DNA of 64,000 nucleotides from assembly GCA_017962365.1 (NCBI GenBank), contig JAGCVL010000002.1, forward strand, positions 62,001-126,000. Direction: 5' to 3'. The first letter of the stretch is position 1, and each line of letters opens with the position of its first letter. Made by a program: the position numbers and the translations under genes. Below the pieces are notes generated by a model, which saw only the letters and a list, made by a program, of their open reading frames with translations, did no database searches and was not told the DNA's origin. This DNA is from Candidatus Saccharimonadota bacterium (GTDB lineage: Bacteria > Patescibacteriota > Saccharimonadia > Saccharimonadales > Saccharimonadaceae). Below are positions 7,911 to 15,584 of this stretch, piece by piece.

Positions 7911-9097
7911 TACATCTCCTTTGCTTTATCGAGCTGCGGATCACGCATCGCGTTGATATCGTCATACGAACGTTCCACCTCAACATCCGGAGTAATGCCT
8001 TCGCCATTAATTGATCGATCATTTGGCGTATACCACGCCGCAGTTGTCACTTTAAGTGTCGCCCCATCCGATAAATTGAGCAGAGTTTGCACTACGCCTT
8101 TACCGTAAGTTTTCTCACCTACGACAGTCGCCTTACCATAATCTTGCAATGCTCCTGCCACAATCTCCGACGCTGACGCCGTCGAACCATTTACAAGCAC
8201 GATTGTCTTCATATCGGACAGAATGTCCCTACCAGACGCTGCCGAAGTGGTTGTGTTGCCATAATGCACCGATTTCTGTACTAAAACCTTTTTGCCATCG
8301 ATCCAAAGACTAAGTAAATCTTGTGCCGCACTCACATATCCACCGCCATTACCTCTAAGATCCAAAATTACTTTCTTAATGCCTTTATCGGCAAACTTGG
8401 CCGCTTCTTTCTGGACCAACTTGCCAGTATCATCGTCAAATCTTGTCACCGTAATAATTGCCGTCGAACCATCATACTCTACATACTCGGAAACATTATT
8501 GATGGTTTCCCGTTTCATCCTGAAGTCCAGTTCCTTACCATCGCGTACCACCGTTACCGTTACCTCGGAACCACTCTCGCCACGTATCTTTTTTGCAACC
8601 TCATCCGATGGCAAATCCCAAATCTCTTCCCCGTCAACTTTGTAAAGAATATCACCTGCAAGAATACCAGCTTTCCTAGCTGGATTATCTGGTAATGTCC
8701 TAAGCACTCTAACATACCCGTCACGAAGCCCCATCTCCACACCAATCCCAGACCCGACATTACCATGCAAATCATCATAAAAATCCGCCGTCTTCTCCGC
8801 ATTCATATATACAGTATATATATCCCCCAAGGCGTCAACCATTCCAGACTTAGCCCCATCAATAAGTTTATCGATATCTACTTCGCCGTTATAAGTCGTC
8901 ACAATTTTATCGTAAACTTCATCGAGCGCCGACCAGTTAACCGAATTTGTCGTGCTAAAACCAAAATATGGCGAATATCTGCCAATTAACGTATTCCAAT
9001 TTGCGCCAATCACTATACCGGCTATAGCAAGCACCGCACCGATAGCAATCGACGTGCCAAGATTAACTTTTCTTTCTTTCCACTCCAACTTTTTCAT
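7910..9097 (-). CDS. ctpA: S41 C-terminal processing peptidase (CtpA-type)
   Basis: Envelope serine protease that trims or degrades exported proteins. One N-terminal membrane segment (about 13-31) is followed by an S41 N-terminal region, a PDZ domain (about 110-195; GSGIGVEMGLRDGYVRV), and the S41 core. The catalytic serine lies in GSTASASEIV and the lysine in GEKTYGKGVV, giving the Ser-Lys dyad. In several bacteria CtpA controls peptidoglycan hydrolase levels, which fits its place beside a CHAP hydrolase and ftsEX. A TATAAT ends 6 nt before the ATG, predicting a leaderless message. Confidence 0.92.
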   Translation of the reverse strand: MKKLEWKERKVNLGTSIAIGAVLAIAGIVIGANWNTLIGRYSPYFGFSTTNSVNWSALDEVYDKIVTTYNGEVDIDKLIDGAKSGMVDALGDIYTVYMNAEKTADFYDDLHGNVGSGIGVEMGLRDGYVRVLRTLPDNPARKAGILAGDILYKVDGEEIWDLPSDEVAKKIRGESGSEVTVTVVRDGKELDFRMKRETINNVSEYVEYDGSTAIITVTRFDDDTGKLVQKEAAKFADKGIKKVILDLRGNGGGYVSAAQDLLSLWIDGKKVLVQKSVHYGNTTTSAASGRDILSDMKTIVLVNGSTASASEIVAGALQDYGKATVVGEKTYGKGVVQTLLNLSDGATLKVTTAAWYTPNDRSINGEGITPDVEVERSYDDINAMRDPQLDKAKEM

Positions 9098-9103
9098 TAT
9101 TTA

Positions 9104-9109
9104 ATTATA
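9104..9109 (-). promoter_or_regulatory. Leaderless-type promoter of ctpA
   Basis: TGT-TATAAT followed by 6 nt and the ATG, so the predicted transcription start falls on or next to the start codon. Confidence 0.65.
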
Positions 9110-9118
9110 ACATAAAAG

Positions 9119-10306
9119 TTATCGTAAATGTATAAAATTATACTGCCAAACCTCGCCCGCCGAGATTCGTCGCGAACCGAAGCTCCCCGGCCTAGACACA
9201 CCAGAATATAGATATGTAGCGTATGAATTATTATATTCTGTCACGTTAATCGAGCCGTCTGCATTTACACTTTCTACCCAAAATACATGTCCATAAGGAT
9301 AACCATCGACCTGTCCAATCGAATCCGCTTCCGGAGTATGGTCCACTCTGTAGCCAGCCGCCCTCGCCCCATCATCCCAGCTATAAGCATTGCCCCATCC
9401 AAGCGCTAAACCATAAGCTTCATATGCTTTCCATCCAGCATAACTTACGCATTCGCATACATACCCACCAATTTTATGTACACCATAAGCGTCCTCGATG
9501 TACGTTATATAATAATCCTGTTTAGCCGGACAATCTGCTTGCCATGGATAGGTATCATCACCAGTATAACTACTACCCTGAAATAGCTCAGGATGCGCTT
9601 CTTGGTAAGCTCGCTCCGCCTCACGTTGCGCCGCCCTAGCTGCTTCCGCCTCCGCTGCATATGCCGCGGCGTCATTTTCATATTTAATTACTAATCTTTG
9701 CTGCTCAGCTCTCTTATTTTCAAGCTCAGCTTTCGCAATCTTTTGTTGTTCAAGCAACTCCTCCACTCTTGCCTTATCGGATTCAAGCTGTAATTTCATT
9801 TCCTTTATTTCTTTTGCAGTATTAGAAATCTGCTGCTTTACTACCTCACTTCGTGCCTGCTTCTCCGCCAAATCCGAAATCGACTGCGAACCCGCCAGTA
9901 TCGTAATAGGCTCCGAATCCGCCTCAAAATGCATACTTACCAGTAGCTCAACCAAAGCATTTTGTTGCGCGCTAAGCTTTGCCTCAGCGGCTTCAATCTG
10001 ACGTGTCAATTCTTCAACTTCTGCCTCAGTCTCAGCAATCTCCAGCTCCTTTGTGGCAATTTCGCTATTTAATTCGTAAACTTTATTCTGAAACCATCCA
10101 GCATTTGCCGCCGCCGAAGCCGCATTTTGCTTTGCCTGCTGTTCTCTTTCTACTGCTTCTAGACATTCTGGTGAGTTTCGACAGGCCTTAGACAAACCCT
10201 TTGCTTCACCAACCATTGCGATATCCACCAACACTGGAACCATCGCCAACACAATAACCAATAATCCCACCAAGCATTTCCGAATTTTTGTTTTTTGTGT
10301 TTTCAT
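9119..10306 (-). CDS. Secreted coiled-coil CHAP-domain peptidoglycan hydrolase (PcsB-like)
   Basis: Exported cell-wall hydrolase. Basic N-terminus and a hydrophobic segment (about 12-32) form a signal peptide or anchor. Residues about 60-245 are Glu/Lys/Ala/Gln-rich coiled coil, as in PcsB and EnvC, which bind FtsX. Residues about 265-395 are a CHAP amidase/endopeptidase domain with Cys in YVCECVSYAGW and His in YGHVFWVE; the motif before the C-terminus is VTEYNNSY. It follows ftsE-ftsX immediately, so FtsEX probably controls it during septation. It also has its own leaderless-type promoter. Confidence 0.88.
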   Translation of the reverse strand: MKTQKTKIRKCLVGLLVIVLAMVPVLVDIAMVGEAKGLSKACRNSPECLEAVEREQQAKQNAASAAANAGWFQNKVYELNSEIATKELEIAETEAEVEELTRQIEAAEAKLSAQQNALVELLVSMHFEADSEPITILAGSQSISDLAEKQARSEVVKQQISNTAKEIKEMKLQLESDKARVEELLEQQKIAKAELENKRAEQQRLVIKYENDAAAYAAEAEAARAAQREAERAYQEAHPELFQGSSYTGDDTYPWQADCPAKQDYYITYIEDAYGVHKIGGYVCECVSYAGWKAYEAYGLALGWGNAYSWDDGARAAGYRVDHTPEADSIGQVDGYPYGHVFWVESVNADGSINVTEYNNSYATYLYSGVSRPGSFGSRRISAGEVWQYNFIHLR

Positions 10307-10312
10307 ACTTTA

Positions 10313-10318
10313 ATTATA
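10313..10318 (-). promoter_or_regulatory. Leaderless-type promoter of the CHAP hydrolase gene
   Basis: TGC-TATAAT ends 6 nt before the ATG in the 21-bp gap after ftsX. Confidence 0.65.
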
Positions 10319-10327
10319 GCATAAGCG

Positions 10328-11350
10328 TCAAGTCTTGTGTAGATACTTGGATATCGCTAGCCACGCGGACCCGCGGCCAATGACCACGCCCACCGCAATA
10401 AATATCAAATATACCAAAATCAGCTGGTTCGACTCTAGTACCGACTTTATTGTGTCAATATTAATACCGTAGCTACTTAATCTTGGAGCTATAGCCATAA
10501 ATCCAAAGTAGCTCGCCGTCGCCGCCACCACACCAGCAATTATCCCGCAAATCTCCGCTTCCACCAAGAATGGACCACGAATGAATCTTTTATCCGCCCC
10601 CACCAATTTCATCATATAGATTTCTTCTCGTCGCGAGAAAATCGCCATTCGTATCGTCGAGAAAATTATTAGTACCGATATCACCAAAAACACTATTGCA
10701 AGAATCATCCCGCCAGTTCGTGCCAATTTCGCCCAAGACGTAATCGTTGCAATTTCTACCTGATTTACATCATACGTTGGCGACATTTCTGCGTCTAGGT
10801 TCTTTTGGAAAACTTCATTTTCCTCCACCACTTTCTTTAAGCTATCCAAATTGTCTACATTGTATACTTTTATCCTCATCGTCGCCTGCATTTTAGCAAG
10901 CATCAATACCTTCATCTCATCATCAAGCACATTTAGGATTTCGTCACTCTCCGCATTTTCGGCGATGAACTTATCATACTCTTCTTCTGAAGTCGACGTC
11001 ACCACCGACTTTACGTTTTTATCTTCACTTATAATCTCAGATAAATTCTTTAAGGTCTTTTCGCTCGTACCAGGCTTCAGGTAAATCGTAATATCGATTT
11101 TGTCGCGCATCACTTCTGCCGTATTTGTCAGAATCACACTTGCTACAACCGTCACGAACAAAATTATCATCGTAATAGCCATCACGGCAGTGGCCGCTAT
11201 AGATAGCCAAATATTCCGCGCCCACCCCTTAGTGCCGTACTTCAAAATCCGTCCCTCTTCACGCAAAGGGTGCTTAGCACGAGTTTGACGCATCACACGC
11301 AAACTCTTCTTTGAAGTTTTTTTCAAATTATTTTCTTCACCGTCCGCCAT
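10328..11350 (-). CDS. ftsX: Cell division protein FtsX (permease-like)
   Basis: Membrane partner of the FtsE ATPase; transmits ATP hydrolysis to a wall hydrolase outside the cell. Four membrane segments are visible (about 50-75, 213-235, 262-285, 307-330). Between the first two lies an extracellular domain of about 135 residues, the part that contacts coiled-coil hydrolases such as PcsB or EnvC. The cytosolic loop RREEIYMMKLVGADKRFIRGPF is typical of the family. Its ATG directly follows the ftsE TAA stop, so both are co-translated. Confidence 0.95.
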   Translation of the reverse strand: MADGEENNLKKTSKKSLRVMRQTRAKHPLREEGRILKYGTKGWARNIWLSIAATAVMAITMIILFVTVVASVILTNTAEVMRDKIDITIYLKPGTSEKTLKNLSEIISEDKNVKSVVTSTSEEEYDKFIAENAESDEILNVLDDEMKVLMLAKMQATMRIKVYNVDNLDSLKKVVEENEVFQKNLDAEMSPTYDVNQVEIATITSWAKLARTGGMILAIVFLVISVLIIFSTIRMAIFSRREEIYMMKLVGADKRFIRGPFLVEAEICGIIAGVVAATASYFGFMAIAPRLSSYGINIDTIKSVLESNQLILVYLIFIAVGVVIGRGSAWLAISKYLHKT

Positions 11351-12106
11351 TTAAATTACCTTCCTTTTTATTGCCGAACCTGGAGCCTGCACTGTACGCT
11401 TAGGCGACGCCTTCGTCTCATCCAGCTTATAAATACCATTATTCTTCTGGTCACTTACAACTTTTCCACCCTTCAAAGTCACCACCCGCTTTTGCAAATT
11501 ATTCACCACATCCTCGTCATGCGTCGACACCAAAATTGTAGTCCCAAAATCATTAATTTTCTTTAGAAGCGCAATAATCTCCGCCGTAGTCAACTTATCA
11601 AGATTTGCCGTCGGCTCATCAGCAATCAAAATCTTCGGCTGTCTCGCCACTGAACGTGCAATCGATACCCGCTGCTGCTGTCCACCAGACAATTGATCTG
11701 GGAATTTTTTTGCCTGGTCTAATAGGTCCACTAGCTCCAACACTTTTGGAACCGTCCGTCTAATTTCCTTGCCGCTCATCCCGGCAATTTCAAGCGCAAA
11801 CGCAACGTTTTCATATACAGTCCGGCGCGGCAACAATTTAAAATCCTGAAACACCACCCCAAGTCGTCGTCGATATCCGGGAATGTGCCGTTTCTTCACA
11901 TAATCAAGGTCAATCCCACCCACTACAATCTTACCAGAATCCGGGATCTCCTCCTTTGTGATCATTTTTATCAAAGTAGATTTTCCAGCACCCGATTTGC
12001 CAACTATAAAAACAAATTCATTGGGTTCAATATGAAGTGACACCGAATCCAGCGCCGGCTCCTTATCACCCGCATAAGTTTTTGTTACATTGTCGAGCAA
12101 TATCAT
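11351..12106 (-). CDS. ftsE: Cell division ATP-binding protein FtsE
   Basis: ABC ATPase of the FtsEX complex at the division site. Walker A GKSGAGKSTL (about 37-46), signature LSGGQQQRVSIA (about 140-151) and Walker B ILIADEPTANLD (about 160-171) are intact. At 251 residues it has a C-terminal extension of about 30 residues, basic and Pro-rich, beyond ordinary FtsE. It starts with ATG preceded by TATAAT with a 7-nt gap, in the last codons of pheT. Confidence 0.95.
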   Translation of the reverse strand: MILLDNVTKTYAGDKEPALDSVSLHIEPNEFVFIVGKSGAGKSTLIKMITKEEIPDSGKIVVGGIDLDYVKKRHIPGYRRRLGVVFQDFKLLPRRTVYENVAFALEIAGMSGKEIRRTVPKVLELVDLLDQAKKFPDQLSGGQQQRVSIARSVARQPKILIADEPTANLDKLTTAEIIALLKKINDFGTTILVSTHDEDVVNNLQKRVVTLKGGKVVSDQKNNGIYKLDETKASPKRTVQAPGSAIKRKVI

Positions 12107-12113
12107 AGTTATG

Positions 12114-12119
12114 ATTATA
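12114..12119 (-). promoter_or_regulatory. Leaderless-type promoter of ftsEX
   Basis: TGT-TATAAT with 7 nt to the ftsE ATG. The box overlaps the pheT stop codon. Confidence 0.55.
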
Positions 12120-14571
12120 ACATAACCATTTCAACATGGAAAGTTATATTCTTCTCGTGCACCCCATCCGCTTGATAAATCGAAACTGGCGTAATTTTTG
12201 CATTTGGGTATTTTAGCCTCATTTCAGCTAGCACTTCTGCGTAATCCTTATCGGTCGTCACGGTTTCATCGAGCCTTGACGGTGTCTCGAAAGCACCGCT
12301 CACCTTCTTCGCACCGCGAAGCTCTAGTACTGACTCCATGTCAATTTCAAACCCAGCCAAATACTCAGCCAGCTTAAAATTCCGTCGCACTGAATTTTTA
12401 AATTCACCAACCACACCGATTCGAGTTTCACCTACCCAAATTTCCGCCGCACGCTTTTTCTCAAACGGAAGCGACATTGCATCGTCTGTCTTAATCGGCA
12501 AAAACCTAGGCGCTATATTAAAATACTCCAACATCTTTTCCGCGTAAAACTTAGCCTTGTAGTATGCCGCACCCACGCCTTTTCGTTCTACCACCACAAA
12601 ACCCATTCGCATTTTCTCAGTCGGCACATCCTCATCATTCATCCCCCATTCTTTCTGGTAAACTTTGTTCATTTCATAAAGCGCAAACTTATCAAAAGGA
12701 ATCTTTTGATTCATGTAAGCCTTTTCAAGCAAACTTGGCACAATCGACTGTCTTACGTATTGCAACTCTGGCGAAATTGAATTCACAATCTTGTACGAAT
12801 TGCTAGACTCAAGCCCCGCCTTCTTCAAAAGCCTCTCGCTCACGAAGCTATAGGTAAGGATCTCATTTGCACCAAATGTTTTCATCAAGTTACGGATATC
12901 GGTCTTTAACCCAAACATTGCATTCGGAGTTGCTGTCGCATGTCGCGGCAAAACTGGTTCGATATTATCGTAGCCAAGTAGTCTCCCAATCTCCTCAACG
13001 ATATCTTCTTTGATATGAATATCCGTCCGCCACGCCGGTGCCGCCACGATGATTTCTTCACATTTGCACTTTGATCGCTTTCCGCAGTCACAGGAAATTT
13101 CAAACCCTACATTTTCAAGCGTCCTCGCAATCTCCTCATAACTATATTCAGTGCCAAGAAGCGTATTGATATAGTCTGCACTTATCCTCACCGTGTTTAA
13201 TTTCTCTGGTTGCGGATATTCATCAACCACCGCCACCACTTGGAATCCATCATCGAGCATCCCAGCACATTCTTCCGCTACAGTTAGCGTCTGATATGGC
13301 GGTTGCCCCTTAGTAAATCTCGTAATCGCTTCCGAGAAAATTCCATGCGCCATCTGTGTCTTCCTGAGATTATACAAAGAAAATGTCGCCGACTCGATAA
13401 TAATATTCCGAGTGTTTTCATCAATTGCCGTCGAAGCTCCACCCATCGCACCAGCCAGCGCTACTGGCACTTCGCCACTACAAATTACAATATCATTTTC
13501 ATTTAGCTCAATTTCTTTACCATCGAGCAATACCAGCTTCTCACCTACTCGCGCCAATCTCACTATAATCTCTGGTTTTTCTTCGCCACCAACCGCCACA
13601 AATTTATCATAATCAAATGCATGTAGTGGCTGCCCGGTTAAGAGCATCAAATAATTCGTCGCATCCACAATCGGATCTACCGGTCGCATTCCAGATTTTG
13701 AAAGCATCGTATCCATCCAGGTGAGATATTTTTTCTTCATCTCCCCATGCTTTTCCATCACCACCGCCGTATATCGCTTGCAGATATCGGGTTTAAGAAT
13801 GTTAATATTCATTGAAGACGGGGTGGCCGAAAAAGGCCTTTCGAAGGGCCTCCGGAGCGCGGCAGCGCGAGGATAAGCGCCGGCCGCCCGTGGCGACGGG
13901 CCGGCCGGACGCAGCCCGAGAAAAGCCTTTTCGGACAGGACCCCATCTTCGACGAATCCCTCTCCGAGTATTCCTGCCACCTCACGTGCAAATCCAATTA
14001 GCCCAAAACAATCCGGCCGATGAGTAAGTGACTTATTTTCAATCTCAAGAATCAAATCGTTTAAATCAAACACATCCGCCAGTAAATCTCCGGCCACGGC
14101 CTCATCCGGATTAATTTCCACAATCCCCGAATGATCATCACCAAAATCCAGCTCATCCGCACCAGCAAGCATACCGTTCGACTCATACTTACCAAGCATT
14201 TTGCGCTTGCCAATTACAAACGGCGCATCTTCATGCACAGAAGCTGGCACTATAGCACCTGGCGCAATCCAAACCGCAAACATCCCCTCTCGTACATTTG
14301 GTGCCCCACATACTACTTGCACTAATCCATTTTCATTTTTCTCGACTTTAGGTACCTCTACATTACCAACATCAATCTGGCACAAAGTCAGATGTGTGTC
14401 CGGGATCTTCTCCGCCATCACTACTTTTACTACATAAATCTTGTCATACTTATGCGTTTCATCAATTACCCCCTCGACTTCTACCAGCCGTGCACCAATA
14501 AGCCGGATCAGCTCCTCATCAGAAACCGGAATCTCAACATATTTTTTAAGCCAATTTAATGATATTTTCAT
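12115..14571 (-). CDS. pheT: Phenylalanyl-tRNA synthetase beta subunit with in-frame palindromic insert
   Basis: Beta chain of the heterotetrameric PheRS. In order: the N-terminal and EMAP-like tRNA-binding domain (about 1-150; VVCGAPNVREGM), B3/B4 editing region (about 205-420), B5 domain, catalytic-like core, and the C-terminal ferredoxin-like anticodon domain (last 90 residues, ending near FHVEMVML). Residues about 207-253, between the EMAP region and B3, come from a GC-rich palindrome related to the one in leuS (shared PRAAGA and RAAALR). The stretch GKRSKCKCEE is a local Cys-rich insert near 500. pheT starts 1 bp after the pheS stop, so they form one operon. Confidence 0.96.
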   Translation of the reverse strand: MKISLNWLKKYVEIPVSDEELIRLIGARLVEVEGVIDETHKYDKIYVVKVVMAEKIPDTHLTLCQIDVGNVEVPKVEKNENGLVQVVCGAPNVREGMFAVWIAPGAIVPASVHEDAPFVIGKRKMLGKYESNGMLAGADELDFGDDHSGIVEINPDEAVAGDLLADVFDLNDLILEIENKSLTHRPDCFGLIGFAREVAGILGEGFVEDGVLSEKAFLGLRPAGPSPRAAGAYPRAAALRRPFERPFSATPSSMNINILKPDICKRYTAVVMEKHGEMKKKYLTWMDTMLSKSGMRPVDPIVDATNYLMLLTGQPLHAFDYDKFVAVGGEEKPEIIVRLARVGEKLVLLDGKEIELNENDIVICSGEVPVALAGAMGGASTAIDENTRNIIIESATFSLYNLRKTQMAHGIFSEAITRFTKGQPPYQTLTVAEECAGMLDDGFQVVAVVDEYPQPEKLNTVRISADYINTLLGTEYSYEEIARTLENVGFEISCDCGKRSKCKCEEIIVAAPAWRTDIHIKEDIVEEIGRLLGYDNIEPVLPRHATATPNAMFGLKTDIRNLMKTFGANEILTYSFVSERLLKKAGLESSNSYKIVNSISPELQYVRQSIVPSLLEKAYMNQKIPFDKFALYEMNKVYQKEWGMNDEDVPTEKMRMGFVVVERKGVGAAYYKAKFYAEKMLEYFNIAPRFLPIKTDDAMSLPFEKKRAAEIWVGETRIGVVGEFKNSVRRNFKLAEYLAGFEIDMESVLELRGAKKVSGAFETPSRLDETVTTDKDYAEVLAEMRLKYPNAKITPVSIYQADGVHEKNITFHVEMVML
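13814..13950. repeat. In-frame palindromic element, core type A, in pheT
   Basis: Nested inverted repeat of about 137 bp. Outer arms pair GAAGACGGGG (13814-13823) onward with the complement ending at 13950, over about 38 bp with mismatches. The core (about 13852-13920) closely matches leuS 4783-4851 and has the same inner hairpin (GCGCCGGCC/GGCCGGACGC). It adds about 46 residues in frame. The outer arms do not resemble the leuS arms. Confidence 0.85.
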
Positions 14572-14572
14572 A

Positions 14573-15529
14573 TTAAAACTCCTTCAAGAAATTAAGATTT
14601 CCGCTTTCAAGATATCGTATATCGTTCAAACCATATTTTAGCATCACGAGTCGGTCAATCCCGCCACCCCACGCAAAACCATGATATTCATTCGGATCAA
14701 TCCCGGCCATTTTAAGCACATTTGGATGAATCATCCCACAGCCAAGCATTTCTAAGAAGTCACCTTTCTTACCACCTAGTGTCTTTGGCTTTTCAATCAA
14801 AAACTCAAGGCTCGGCTCGGTAAATGGGAAATACCCAGGCTGCGTCCGAATGTTCAATTTTTGCTTATAATATTTCTCGAAAAATTCTCGGAGGATTCCA
14901 AGCATCTGCCCCATCGTGCAATCTCGCGACACATACACGCCTTCACATTGATAAAAAGTATGCTCGTGTGTCGCATCTACATCTTCATTTCGGTACACCC
15001 GTCCTGGCACCACCACAGCAATCTCCTCGCCATTCTGCAGCTTATCGCGATATGCCTTTAGTACTCGATGCTGCATAGTCGAAGTATGTGCCGGCGGGAT
15101 CAAACCTTCCTCAGTCCGGAAAGTATCGTAGCCATCTCGCGCCGGATGCTCCTTTGCGAAATTTAAAGAATCAAACATATGGAATTCATCATCAAGCTGA
15201 CGGCTCTCTACCACATCAAAACCCATTAATTGGTAAATCGATATTACGCGGTCAAGTTCTGTCATAAGTGGATGCGCCGAACCTTGAAAAGCTGAGTAAG
15301 TCGTCGGCAATTCTTCATTTACACCACAAGGTGCCGTAATATCAATCGGCTCAACCTCTACGTCGAGGGCCGACTCTTCCGCAAGCCGCATCGCCTCAAG
15401 AATCGCGTTTTTCTTTGCGTTAAGCTCTCGCCCAAATTCCCCGCGCTTCTCTGGCGCCACTTCGCGAATTTTCGCATATTCTGCATTTAATCTCTTTAAT
15501 TCAGCTTTTAGTTTCTCTAATTCATCCAT
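14573..15529 (-). CDS. pheS: Phenylalanyl-tRNA synthetase alpha subunit
   Basis: Catalytic chain of PheRS, class II fold. A short N-terminal coiled coil (about 1-55), motif 2 region (HTSTMQHRVLKAY near 147-160; VYRNEDVDATHEHTFYQCEG near 179) and motif 3 (GIDRLVMLKYG near 295) are present, as is YFPFTEPSLEF. At 318 residues it is slightly short because the N-terminal tRNA-binding arm is reduced. TATAAT lies 11 nt before the ATG. Confidence 0.96.
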   Translation of the reverse strand: MDELEKLKAELKRLNAEYAKIREVAPEKRGEFGRELNAKKNAILEAMRLAEESALDVEVEPIDITAPCGVNEELPTTYSAFQGSAHPLMTELDRVISIYQLMGFDVVESRQLDDEFHMFDSLNFAKEHPARDGYDTFRTEEGLIPPAHTSTMQHRVLKAYRDKLQNGEEIAVVVPGRVYRNEDVDATHEHTFYQCEGVYVSRDCTMGQMLGILREFFEKYYKQKLNIRTQPGYFPFTEPSLEFLIEKPKTLGGKKGDFLEMLGCGMIHPNVLKMAGIDPNEYHGFAWGGGIDRLVMLKYGLNDIRYLESGNLNFLKEF

Positions 15530-15540
15530 ATATAATATAT

Positions 15541-15546
15541 ATTATA
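15541..15546 (-). promoter_or_regulatory. Probable -10 of pheST
   Basis: TGG-TATAAT on the minus strand, 11 nt before the pheS start, in a short AT-rich gap. Confidence 0.5.
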
Positions 15547-15584
15547 CCACCACTCACCCCAAATCTCACTACATATTATATATA

